This document shows positions 1-10,524 of a DNA stretch of 64,000 bases, one piece after another. Each line of letters opens with the position of its first letter. The first letter of the stretch is position 1. The translations under genes were made by a program, and so were the position numbers. Below the pieces are notes generated by a model, which made no database searches, had not been told where the DNA came from, and saw only the letters and a program-made list of their open reading frames with translations. This DNA comes from Cristatella mucedo (Eukaryota; Bryozoa; Phylactolaemata; Cristatellidae): contig WPIO01000017.1 in assembly GCA_009760855.2 (NCBI GenBank), positions 6,316,501 through 6,380,500 on the forward strand, written 5' to 3'.

Positions 1-515
1 TGATAAGATCTCTGCAAGTTCTGCGCGTGCTCATAATCCCAGCTCGCTGCAGAAAATTTTTTCCGAAGCAGCGCTGCTACCCGAGTGTACCGAACCGCAC
101 AGAGCGCCGCCCCCGCCGCAAGGCGGGGATCGCAGCTTCGCCGACTGTGCTCTGAACGACGCGTGCACGCATACACAGGTCAAGCAACCTCTAAGTGACG
201 TTTCAAACGCAGAATGGACGCAGCGGAGCGTTCGAGATGTGAAAAGCCCGAGCTCGCTGGCAGGTCGTTCGTGCGCGCACGGTGTCCCGTACCGGCTCCA
301 GCCAAGCGCAGCACGCGTGCACCCGGGCCGTCGTTCGTCTTCGGGAAGGGGGCGCTCGGGTGCATCGAGGGCTGATTTTCAGCGTGCCGGTTCTCAGTTC
401 GCTCTTTGTCTCCTCTCTCCCTCTCTCACGCTCTCTCTCTCTCTCTCTCTCTCTCACGGTCTCTCCCTCTCTCACGCTCTCTCTCACGCTCTCTCTCTCT
501 CTCTCTCTCTCACGC

Positions 516-599
<84 letters not shown>

Positions 600-1949
600 G
601 ACGGGCCGCTGTTCATCAACGAGATCTACGTCCAGCTGCTGGTTATACAGTTTTCCCTGAGGGCTTTGCTCCTGACTTTTTTCTCTGCTGCTCAAAGCTT
701 TCTCTAAGCTCCAAGAGCCATTAAGCGAATGCTAAGCAACAGGAATGGCGTCACTGGCCGGCGCACGTCTTTCCTCGATCGTCGTCGCTCGTCGCGGCGT
801 CGAGGCGCCAGTTGGCCAGCTGCGCCGCCATCGCTCGTCTTCTTCTCTCGCATCAGATGGCAGTGGCGGCGGGGGTTGGGTGAGGTTGGTGCTTCCGGTT
901 TAAAACTTGCGTCGATCAAAAGGCGGAGCATAGTCGCCGGAACACGCTCAACGTAGAGAGGACTTGACGTTACCTATTGCACGTAGCGTTTCTTGTAGTA
1001 GAATCCGATCCAGATTTTTACCTCATTAGAGTAAAGGCATAATCGCATGGTCTTCCTACTTGTGCTGCTCGCTGCACAGCGGTATGTTGAAGTGTGGAGT
1101 CAGTGCACTGCGCTGATCGAACGGGAGGAATGTCCAGAGTGATGACCGGTGCTGCGTCCGAATTTTTAGGCATTTATAAAGTGCGAGAATGTATCGCTAC
1201 TATGCTGTCAACCCATATCATTCTCCTAATATCCGGATATTTTCGGGGTTCATCGATCCCGGCTGTCTGTTTTTTATCTGCTTTGACAAAGCAATTAATT
1301 GACGAGGACTACTCCGGGACAGTGCATTCTTTCCCGTTCTGTTAACGAGCAAGTGGTCTCGCAGTTAGCGCTCCCGGCGCCGTCGCCAGGGTTCGCTGCA
1401 GTTCTCCTTAGTCGCGCGGTGTAACGAATTCCGCATTTGCACGAAAGCCCGGATGTTCAAACAATCGGAAGAAACCAGGCTCGCGCGAGTAGCTTTTCTC
1501 GACAACTACTTGCATTTACTGCAAGCACAAGGAGCGAGGAGCTGCGGAAGGATTGCGCCCTCCGGGTTAGTGGCTAGTGTTAGCGGCCGTCGGACGGCAC
1601 CGCAGCTCGTCCGGCTGCAGTTCTCTACGTGGCGCACAGCGAGTGGGGAGTGGCCGAGCCCTGTGGACTCCTGTCGAGAGAGGTCGCGTTATGGCGCTCT
1701 CTGGAAATGCAACGACTCGGTGAGGCTTGTCGCGTTGCTGTCACAATCTGAAGCAGTGTACGCGCCTCGTGAGCGGCGAGAAACCGGACAGCTGGTTGTT
1801 ACGCACGAGGCTGAACGGACGCCGCCTACCGGTGCCAGCCGTGAATTGGCGCTCTCGCAAGCCCACGGCCAGCAGGGCGTTAATAGGCCTCTGCTGGAGC
1901 CGCTGCTACTGTTGCCGACGTAGTTTGCGGGCGAGCGCACTACGCCCCG
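1..1949. other. Upstream region without a recognised gene
   Basis: The first 900 bases are CpG-rich and include a long CT tract at 418-597. Short open frames exist, but their protein sequences are low complexity or resemble nothing I know. The stretch could include upstream regulatory DNA of the Wnt gene or a neighbour's first exon; neither can be shown. Confidence 0.3.
418..597 (+). repeat. Polypyrimidine (CT)n microsatellite, about 180 bp
   Basis: An almost pure CT/TC tract with a few CACG interruptions in its first half and an uninterrupted run in the second. All the Ser-Leu or Arg-Glu open frames across it are artefacts of the dinucleotide repeat. Confidence 0.97.
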
Positions 1950-2995
1950 CTGATGCGTTAAACAAGCATTCGGTGACTGCCCCAGAGTTAGTGCAGCGGC
2001 GTGGTCTTGATTACACCGAGCCAGCAGCGAGTGAGATCTGACCGGCCTGCACGGAGTCGCCGCCGCCCCGAATTCGGGTCGGTACTCGAGCAAGGTCAAG
2101 GTCGTATTCTCGTTTCAACTCTTGCGCTTAGCGGCCGACTTCTAGCGATAGCCCCCTTTGCTCGCGTCAGCGCACTCGCTTCCCTCATTTTTCCGCCATC
2201 GCTGTTGTGCTCGCACGCGTTGCCGGCGCTCGACTTTGGTGCGATGCCGCGGGTCAGTAGCCATTGCCGGCTGTTTTCGCCTCGCCGCCCCGCTTGCCGA
2301 CCGACGGGTAATCGAATTGCCCCACAAAATGTTTATGGAGATCAGCAGTTCTGACCGGAATCTGGGAACGCCGCGGCCGTCCTCTCTCGCGCAGCCTCGG
2401 TGCGAAGATGGCCTTATTACCTGGACAGGCGAGCGCACGAGGCAAGGGTAAAGAGGTCGCTGCCACTCGCTGTCTGGGCGCACGCTGGACGCGTCTTCGA
2501 GATTCTAAATTCTTTTTGCGCCCCGCGAAATTTCCGCCTTTGCTGCCGCCTTCATTGACGACGGCAGTGCACTTTCGCTGCTGGTGCAGCCTCCGACTCC
2601 GGGCGCACGTTCAATTTGCGAAGGCGGCAGCCTCCTGCTGCGCCGTCGTGCCGCGTAACCGTCGCCAACCGCTCAGCACGCCCGCCGACGAGAGACAATA
2701 GACGACTGGGTGCTGTGAGCGCTGTCGACGCCAGCGATCAAGCTGGCAACGCGAGCTCGCAGCCGCAGGTCAAGGTCGCGGAGCGCACTTCGACCGAAAG
2801 TTACCCGTCGGAGCCACGAGGCTGGCGGAGTTTTGTTACGGTTTCACCAGCGCGACCGCGACGCGCAGTTGGGACAAACAAAGAATAAATTCCATTCGGA
2901 GACTGCTAGGCTGTGGTGGCACTGCCACAAAGACTTCTCTCGGAAGCGGCCAGTTCGAGTCGCCCCGGCCACGCGTCATCGGCCAGTCCACGAGC

Positions 2996-3020
2996 GAGCG
3001 AGCGAGCGAGCAAGCGAGCA
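2996..3020 (+). repeat. Short GAGC-type tetranucleotide run
   Basis: Consecutive GAGC/AAGC units within the putative 5' UTR region. Confidence 0.8.
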
Positions 3021-3080
3021 CTGCCGCAGAGCAAACGTCGCCGTCGCCGCGGACTGAGCTAACACGCACGCCGTCGCTCG

Positions 3081-3140
3081 ACCGCCGACGGCTCCGGACG
3101 ACCGCCGACGGCTCCGGACGACTGCCGACGGCTGCCGACG
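3081..3140 (+). repeat. 20-bp tandem repeat, three units
   Basis: Two identical 20-bp units (3081-3100 and 3101-3120) and a third unit with two changes (3121-3140). They lie in the GC-rich region upstream of the Wnt start codon. The core word is GCCGACGGCT. Confidence 0.9.
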
Positions 3141-3582
3141 TCTGCGATCTAGCTGCAGGCTATTGTACGAAAGCAAAATGCTCGCAGAAGCCGAGTTTTT
3201 AATTGGATTGTTTCCCCGCCACGCTTTGTTGTGCGAAAGGAGGGCTCTTGCGCGCCGGGCGCATGAAAGACCGTGTTTACGTTCAGCTTTAACTAATATT
3301 TACTGCTTTATTCGAACGCCTCGCCTGTCGTCTAATAATTTCTATTGTTACACCTTGGCTCGACTGCCGCACTTAGAGAGCGAGGGCGGCGGCGGCAGCG
3401 ATGCCGCCGCCACCGAACTACGCCCGCCAGCCACGAAAAGGCACAGCGAGCGCGGCGACGCCAGCAGCTCGCCGCCGCCGCCGCGCTCGTTCGATGTCAT
3501 AATAATCGAGAGGTCCGACTGCGCGCGCGCGTCAGCTGCTGCTGCTGCTGCTGCTTCGCTGGCCCGCCGGTGCCGGAGCAAG

Positions 3583-3659
3583 ATGGCGAACGAATTCGGA
3601 GGCTCAATTCAGTTAGCCGCCCGACTGCTCTCCTCTCTGATGCTGCTGACAGTTCACCC
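3583..3659 (+). CDS. Wnt: Wnt exon 1: start codon and signal peptide
   Basis: The ATG lies in a good translation context (purine at -3, G at +4) and opens 25 codons beginning MANEFGG. A hydrophobic run follows, LAARLLSSLMLLTV, as expected of a secretory signal peptide. The exon stops after two bases of a proline codon at a strong donor, GTAAGT at 3660. Those two bases plus the first base of exon 2 restore a proline codon, and the frame runs straight into the Wnt domain. This matches the secretion route of Wnt ligands through the ER. It sits at the end of a long GC-rich, CpG-rich stretch, as first exons often do. No family homology supports so short an exon, so the call rests on phase, signal peptide, donor and context. 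An unseen alternative first exon between 3.7 and 10.2 kb is possible. Confidence 0.68.
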
Positions 3660-3924
3660 GTAAGTAATCGCCCTGCTTGTTTTGGGCCGTTGCTATCGCC
3701 GCGCAGTGGCTGCTGCTAGACAAAGCTGCTGCGCGCTAGTGCCGCGTGGCATCTCGGCAGTTCGCGCTACCGCACAAAAAGGAGACCCATACGAACGAAG
3801 CAGTGGCTGGAGATTGCGACGGAAATAACACGGTGCTGCGCCGGCGCGTAGCTCGCGCGGCGACGCTGAGGCGAGTGTCCGGAACGCCCGAACGGCTCTG
3901 CCTGCCGCTCCTGGGGAAAATACT

Positions 3925-4090
3925 AGCTGATTCAACAGCCTCTTTTGTATAGCGACAAAAGAGCCTTTGCGGCTATCGCCACCCATTTGCAGCGGCAATG
4001 GGGAATCGCCCACTGCAGGATTCGAACCCACGACCTCGGGAGAAAGGTCATGAAAAGCAACCCCTTTACCTTAGTGTGTCAAGCCGCTCG
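3925..4090 (-). mobile_element. SINE-1 copy (tRNA-derived)
   Basis: Read on the - strand it shows a tRNA-like head with B box GGTTCGAATCC (seen here as GGATTCGAACCC near 4018). A body with the GATCGCC/GATTCCCC and AAGGCTCTTTTGTCGCTATAC motifs follows, then the tail word GAGGCTGTTGAATCAGCTAG. It lies in Wnt intron 1. Confidence 0.88.
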
Positions 4091-4109
4091 CGAATGGCGT
4101 TACCGTGAT

Positions 4110-4510
4110 GTAATGCACCTCCGTCTGTAACTCCAAAAAGCCACAAAGACAATGCGGGTATTGTGCAGGAGAGTTTTGCATGGCGAACTCACAGCTTAAG
4201 TGGCTTTCGGTACGCATTCGGGAGCCAACAGACTTCATCTGATGCAACAAAGAGAAAGTGAGAAGCATAGCAGAGTCGGGAGAGCAGTCGAAGTAGTGAG
4301 TAGCATGGAGGTAGCAGCTTAAGACCGCTGAAAAGGTGGAGCCATGGTCGGCAGCAGAAGAGCAGTTGTCGTTGCGTAAGAATTGTGGAAGCGAGTTCCA
4401 CAGTCTAGGACCTGCAAAGCTAAAGCTTCTGTCGCCAACTGTCTTTAAGCGGAGGACTGGAACAGCTAATTTATTGTCCATACAGGACGTGAGGGCACCA
4501 GAAGGCTGAA
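4110..4510 (-). mobile_element. LINE-B fragment, 3' end
   Basis: On the - strand it encodes the C-terminal reverse-transcriptase tail (FAGPRLWNSLPQFLRND) and ends in the LINE-B 3' terminus, GGAGTTACAGACGGAGGTGC. It is placed head to head with the + copy that begins at 4511. It is broken and 5'-truncated. Confidence 0.85.
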
Positions 4511-5220
4511 ACTCTCCCACGGTGGCTTGTAAAAAATTTAACTAGCTCTTTAGTTCTGTCTCGGCTTGATTATTGTAATTCCCTTTTGGCTGGGCTACCA
4601 AAGAAAGCTATTATGCCACTACAGCGGATTATGAATATGGCTGCAAGGCTGGTCTTCAAGTCCCAGCGGTTTGAGCACGTGTCACCTTTGCTGAAAGAGC
4701 TAGGATGGTTGCCGGTTGAGCAAAGGATACAGAGCAAAGTTCTTACGCTGACCCACAAGGCCCGCCACGGCTTGGCTCCTTCGTACCTAGCTGAACTGCT
4801 GCATCAGTTTCAGCCTGTTCGCACCCTCAGGTCCTGTGTGGACAATAAATTAGCTGTCCCATTCCTCCGCTTAAAGACAGTTGGCGACAGAAGCTTTAGC
4901 TCTGCAGGTCCTAGACTGTGGAACTCGCTTCCACAATTCTTACGCAACGACATCTACTCTCCTGCTGCCGACTATTGCTCATCCTTCTCAGCGGTCCTGA
5001 ACTGCTACTTCTATGCTACTCACTACCTCAACTGCTCTCCTAACTCTGCTATGCTTCCCACTTTCTCTTTGTTGCGTGAGACGAAGTCTGTTTGCTACCA
5101 AACGCGTACCGAAAGCCGCTTAGGCTGTGAGTGCGCTATACAAAACTCTCCTGCGTAACACCCACATGGTCTTTATGACTTTGTGGAGTTACTGACGGAG
5201 ATACATACATACATACAAAC
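4511..5220 (+). mobile_element. LINE-B copy, 5'-truncated
   Basis: The frame at 4586-5158 encodes 190 residues of an L2/CR1-type reverse-transcriptase C-terminal (thumb and tail) region. Landmarks are LPKKAIMPLQRIMNMAARLV, LGWLPVEQRI, LTHKARHGLAPSYLAELL and GPRLWNSLPQFLRND. The catalytic palm domain is missing. The 3' end is GGAGTTACTGACGGAGATAC followed by ACAT repeats. Confidence 0.88.
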
Positions 5221-5224
5221 ATTC

Positions 5225-5520
5225 CAACTCTTCTAACCAACCTGGAATGGATTACCAATGAAGCAGTGTACCGAATTCAAGGGTCTGTCACTCACTTTCA
5301 GATTCCATTATTCTCTCGCTCCAGGAAAACTATCTGAAATACTTCATGATCACCCTTTCCGTCGCACCAGCTACTCTTCCGAATCTGTCCGTTCGCTTGC
5401 TTCTTTATAGAACCCAACAACCTCCAAATTTCTTGGAGACCACGCCTTCGATTCGAATGTTCCCAGTTAGCCTGTTTTTAGCTTCTGCCTGACATCACGT
5501 CTCCTCCTGACTCGACGACG
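5225..5520 (+). mobile_element. Diverged LINE-A-like 3' fragment
   Basis: Degenerate remnants of the LINE-A C-terminal reading frame (W-LPMKQ, SLTFRF, FLGDHAFDSNVPS) interrupted by stops. This is an old copy just downstream of the LINE-B tail. Confidence 0.6.
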
Positions 5521-5589
5521 ACACTTAAAAAGAACTAAACACTCGCATTGTTCTCACAGCCATTTCTTCGTCCTTGTTGATTGCTCCTT

Positions 5590-6530
5590 TTACTTTAATA
5601 ATACATTATTATAGTACGCTCAGTGAACTCAGTCTCTTTCTAGCCACTTTACATTCGCTGCAAAGGAAGCATGATCCAATGGTTAGTGGTAGCATGCTCA
5701 ACGACAGTAAGCATAACATGGTTAGAGATTAAATACGCAGGGTCAGCATACAAATATGGTTAGTGGCAGCATGCATATTGTCAGCACGCATAAGCACATA
5801 TAGGACGAATGGCAGCGTCCCACTAAATGCCATGATAAATAGATGCGTTTTTAGTTTCTTTTTAAATGTGGTCAAGTCAGGAGATGTCGTGACGCAAGTC
5901 AGAAGTGAGTTCCAGGCTTTGGGAGCATACGAACTACAGGCACAGTCTCCAAAGGATTTGATAAGTAGCTAAACGACGAGATTCCGAAAAGCAGATGGTA
6001 CTATTCTTACCCTGGTGGGGGAATAGATCTGATTTGTTGGCTGGAGCCAAAGAACGAAGGGACCTAAAAGGGTGTGAGAGAAACTTGAAATCGATGCGTT
6101 GCTTGACTGGTAGCAAGTGCAGGTCGGCGAGAAGTGGCATGATGTGGCAACTGCGACGCTCATGACAGCCAAGCCTGGCTGCCGAGTTTTGTACCATCTA
6201 TACGCACCTGATTGCACAGGTTGGTAGGCCAGCAAGCAGTGAGTTACAGAAGTCAAGGCGGGCGTCACAAATGCATGCATCAATTTAGACGTGGTATCCC
6301 TGTCTAATCAAGCCCGAAATTGAGCAATGTTATGTTGCTGAAAGTAGGCAGACTTGACTGAAACTGATGTGGTCGTCTAATGAAAGATCACTTTGGAACA
6401 TGACATTTAGATTTCGTAGAGAATCAACAGGAGATATGCTGGCAGAGCCGATTTTGAGCGTTAACCTTTCCAATTTCTGGATCACACTAGGTTTGCCCAT
6501 AAATAGTAAATTGGTTATACCGTCATAGAA
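5590..6530 (-). mobile_element. LINE-A copy, 5'-truncated
   Basis: The 3' tail (TAA-type) is at the left edge. The 3' stem-loop, the conserved 3' UTR words and the C-terminal reading frame follow on the - strand ([14 protein letters not shown] and similar). It ends upstream at the segment matching LLVMGKP. Frameshifts and stops make it inactive. It lies in Wnt intron 1. Confidence 0.88.
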
Positions 6531-7069
6531 CTAACAAATTGACAGGTTTCTTTTCCAGCATATGTAAAAGGCTTGGTAAGAGACTTGAGTATTTTGGAGT
6601 GCTATATACAGGTGTTATTGTTCGTTTTCTTATTCTGCCGTACAAGCTTTAAGAGCTTGCGTTTCACTACGACGTTTGGGGATAGTGCGATCTCGATGTA
6701 GCTTGGGTCTGCAACTACCAAATATCACCTTCTGCTCTGGATATTAAAAAAGATTTAGTCATGCTCACTGCTTTCGTAAGCTTGCTAAGTTTGCCTTTAC
6801 TTTAGAATTGGTATGGATCCTCGTTTTTTTTGGGTAATTGCAAAGTAAGTTTATGCAGTAATATTATTTCCATACTCTGACCGAAATTAACTATGCAGAT
6901 ACAGTCGACTCCGCGTATAAAAATATTGGATATAGGAGTACTGTGCTTATAAAAATAGCAGTTCTGTGTTTTCCCAAATTGTTAAGAAATATTAGTCTCG
7001 CTCCACACATGGAAATAATCCACACACAAGAACGTCTATCTGCCTGCTCGAGCCTGCTCGAACGACTTG

Positions 7070-7930
7070 AATCAGAAGAGTGGGTGGTACGATGTCTCAT
7101 CTGATCAGGGAGTAGGTCTCATAGGCTGGCTTGAGCAGGAGAATGCAGAGACTTGAAAGTGAGCTTTACCTTGAAGTTAATATGCTGCTCGATTGAAAGC
7201 CGTTGCAAGTCAGAGAGAAGTAGTGAAATGTGTCAACTGTGACGCTAACAGCAGGCATTCTTGGGTACAGAGTTTTACACCAACTGTAAGGCCATTAACT
7301 GCCCAGAAGACATGAAAGCAGGGATTTAATGTGACGTCACAAATGCATGGATGATTTTGAGATATTTATCCCTGCCTAAGCAGGCCCAAATTTTCCACTG
7401 CTACGTAGCTGAAAGTAAGCAGACTTGAATGTGCACCCGATGTGATAAGTCAGTGATAGGTCACTCTGGAACAGGGCACTTAAATTTCGCTCAAATGCTA
7501 CAGGAGATATGCTCGCAGAGCCCATTTTAAGGGATACGTTTATAATTTCTGAGTAACAGTCGGTATGCTAAATGACTAGTAAGTTGCTCTCATAATCATT
7601 CAATTTTAGAATGTATATTACCATCCAACTGCGAATGAAAGCAATACGTGCAGCAAAAGAGTTGAGCAAGTCTGACGCGCTTGGAGACTGGGATAGATCA
7701 AAGCATAGGTACAGGTGTGATTCAACTGCATAGAAATGGAAGCATAGATTGCGCTTGGCGAGTACGTTGGCAAGAGGAGGAGTAGGCTTTGTGAAAATAA
7801 GCGGACCAAGCACAGAGCCCTAGAGTATTCTATACTTTGGAAGCTGTTACCCGGATGTTTTGTGCCCTTTGGCACAGAAGCTCTTGAGTCTCCCACTTAG
7901 GCAGGACCTGAAACTGATTAAGGGATCGAG
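7070..7930 (-). mobile_element. LINE-A-related old copy
   Basis: Degenerate - strand matches to the LINE-A reverse transcriptase: the region after the catalytic box (GPLIFTKPTPPLANVLAKRNLCFHFY) and C-terminal words. It is heavily mutated with no 3' tail visible. The catalytic box reads FHFYAVES, so it is dead. Confidence 0.75.
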
Positions 7931-8654
7931 GCTGTGGTTGGAGCTAAAGAATAAAGCCTTGCTTAATGCGACGTTGCTATAGGGGTAATCCAATGTAATT
8001 TTTATCACGCAGTGCCTGATTAGCCCATTTCTACGTAATGCACGGGTGCGAATACAGCTGAATATGGCCATGCAAACTGACGCCATTATCATTGGTGAGA
8101 GAGCACGGAGCTGAGGGGAGAGCCAAGAGTTACAAGTCCAAGCTAAGAGTTAATAATCCTCTGCGGGGATATAGAGCGTACCGGCATAATTCGGAAGCAG
8201 TAGCTTCGCAGTAAGCCACCAAAAAACCTAATTACAGCGTCAGCTTTTGAACGGCGCAGATTTGCATGCTTGTGGACGCGCGAGTGTCGAATGGATATTC
8301 AACTTTCAGCATCATGATCTGCCAAAGGCTTGAGGTCATGGTGGCATCAGAAAGCCACGGGACTCCTAGGGGCCAATTCTATGCAACTCGGAGTAAGTAT
8401 CAGCAACATGCTGGCGTGTCAGCCTAGAACTGCTGACCACGATGCAGTTTTCACTCTTTTACCGGATTTATTTGCATCGGAAGTTTGACTGATCTTCCCA
8501 GACTGCCATTGTTGATTCTCTTTTTTCCTCTCACATAAAATACTAACTGTAATTGCCCTGGGATTAAAGCAGCATCGAACGGGTCTTTTAAAAAATGCCT
8601 TCCTTAACTTCAGGACATATATTATTGAAGCATCAAAATAGCTTTTCTTAAGGT

Positions 8655-8786
8655 CAGTAATGGCTCGAAAGGTAAGGTGCTCGCTGTTTACGATCGAGGT
8701 TGTGGGTTCGAATCCTGCATTGGGAGATCCTTCATTGCCAACTGCGAGCGGCGGTGATAGCTGTTAAGGCTCTTCTGCGGACATAA
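8655..8786 (+). mobile_element. SINE-1 copy
   Basis: The head reads ATGGCTCGAAAGGTAAGG, then the B box GGTTCGAATCC at about 8705. The body words are GGGAGATCC and AAGGCTCTTCTGCGG. The tail abuts the TAA-type tail of the LINE-A copy at 8786. Confidence 0.85.
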
Positions 8787-9690
8787 TAATAGTAATACTA
8801 ATAAGAATGCACTTGATAAAGCGCCCCCAGAGAACTTTAATTTCTTTATAGACACTTTACATTTGCTGCAATGGGAAATGCAATTGAATGGTAAGTAAAA
8901 TCTGGTTGAAAAACAAACAAAATGAATAATATGGTTAGGGTGACATGTACAGGGTCAGCATGCAAATGTGGTTAGTGGCAGCATGCACAGTGTCAGCACG
9001 CATAAGCACATCAAGGACGAATCACCGGGACCCACTAAATGCTGTCCTAAATAGGTGTGTTTTTAAGTTCTTTTTAAATGTGGTCAAGTCAGGGGATGTT
9101 CTGACGCAAGTCGGGAGGAAGTTCCAGGCTTCGGGAGCATACGAACTAAATGCACGGTCTCCACAGGATTTAAGGTTTCTACGAGGTATTTGTAGACTAC
9201 TTGATTCCGAAAAGCGGGTGGTACGATGCTTGGCCTGATGGGGTAGTATATCTGAGAGATAGGCTGAAGCCATAGAATGAAGGGACCTAAAAGTGAGTGA
9301 CAAAACCTTGAAGTCAATCCGTTGCTTGACTGGTAGCCAGTGCAGGTGGGCGAGAAGTGGAGTAACGTGGCAACTGCGACGCTCACGACAGACAAGCCTA
9401 TCTGCAGAGTTTTGCACCAGCTGCAATCGCCTGATCGCACATGCTGGTAGGCCAGTAAGCAGTGAGTTGCAGAAGTCGAGACGGGATGTCACGAATGCAT
9501 GGACCAACTTGGACGTGGTATCCTTATCTAAACAAGCCCGAATTTGAGCAATGTTATGAAGCTGAAAATAGGCAGATTTGACTGTGGAGCTGATATGGTC
9601 GTCTAACGAGAGGTCGCTTTGGAATATGACACCTGGATTTCGAGCTGATTCAACAGGAGATATGCTGGCAGAGCCAATTTTGAGCGTCTG
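8786..9690 (-). mobile_element. LINE-A copy, 5'-truncated
   Basis: The TAA-type tail and stem-loop are at 8786-8870. The - strand frame at 9022-9507 (161 residues) encodes the C-terminal RT segment [20 protein letters not shown] through FSSYAPEAWNFLPT. It stops upstream at ISPVESA-like sequence near 9690. It is closely related to the copy at 51889-53830, with shared changes in the 3' region. Confidence 0.9.
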
Positions 9691-10288
9691 CCAAATGTGG
9701 CCGTTAAATCAGCTAATATTATCTTAACTTGTATTTTGGCCACGCTTCTGGCAATTTTTGGTTGTACGTACTCTACCTGTGGCGACGATTTCTGCTGCAA
9801 TTTCTGCTTTAAATATCTCCGATTCCTCGACGGTTTCAAGGCGACTGGTTGTATTGTTGCGATTACAAAGTTATAAAAAAAACTTGCATATCGACTTGAA
9901 ACTATGAAACAGCACTTGGCCAAAGAGATGAAAGAATTTTTTACTTTCATTCCATGAAAGTTGCTCTTTTCTTGTATTTTTTTACACTTGAAGTCTGGCT
10001 CGACACGGATATAACACGCCGTGAAGTCCGCTGGGGTATACACTGCGTTCGGAAATTAAAAATTACCGATTCTTTTGCCGGTCTGTTCTACGACTGGTTA
10101 AGCCAGTGCGCCAACTGGCTTGATCGTCGTATTTAAAAATCGGAAGGTTCGGCGCTGAGAAAAGACCAAATGCTTGCCTGATAACGCAGACTTTGGTCGC
10201 GCGTGAATTGGTCGCAACTTCAACGACAGAAACAATTTTTTGGTGCAGCATTATGAGTAAAATTAATTAATGAGCGTCCGCTTTGCAG

Positions 10289-10524
10289 TTTCACCCACGT
10301 GACGGCGGCGGAAGCAGCAATCGGGGCTGCTCTGCTATGCGGCCGAATCCGAGGACTGACGCGGCAGCAGGAGCTGCTCTGCCAGATGCGTCCGGATGTG
10401 ATCATCGCCATGAGCGGCGGCATGAGGTCGACCGCAGCGGAATGCCGATGGCTGTTTCGAAGCTCGAGATGGCGCTGCAGTCAGCTCGCCGACGTCGCGC
10501 CGTTCCAGCTTGAATTTCCACTCG
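10289..10524 (+). CDS. Wnt: Wnt exon 2: N-terminal Wnt domain
   Basis: The acceptor is a pyrimidine-rich tract ending in CAG at 10286-10288. The exon encodes residues 26 to about 105. It contains the family pattern GAALLC..IRGLTRQQ.LC, then AAEC and RWRCSQL, which correspond to the usual GA..IC..IPGL..RQ...C, EC..QF and RWNCS. The first four Wnt cysteines are present. The asparagine of the usual NCS glycosylation site is replaced by arginine (RCS), so that conserved N-glycan is lost. Only about 17 residues separate the signal peptide from the first cysteine, shorter than usual. The donor is placed at 10525 (GTTCGT), which is weak but gives the only phase that joins exon 3. The next GT, at 10529, would break the frame. 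The alternative in-frame reading stops at 10530-10532. Confidence 0.9.

Larger units (their letters stand above)
1950..3582 (+). promoter_or_regulatory. GC/CpG-rich putative promoter and 5' UTR of the Wnt gene
   Basis: The stretch just upstream of the first coding exon is rich in CpG and GC, unlike the AT-rich repeat-filled introns that follow it. It contains short GC-rich tandem repeats but no recognisable coding domain in either strand. No clear TATA box or initiator could be chosen. Its role is inferred from position and composition only. Confidence 0.45.

Noticed and set aside
203-707. Long Ser-Leu and Arg-Glu open frames
   Set aside because: They are translations of the CT microsatellite and have no other support.
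1350-1400. A possible tRNA-like head (GTGGTCTCGCAGTTAGCGC)
   Set aside because: No convincing B box at the right distance, and no SINE body follows.
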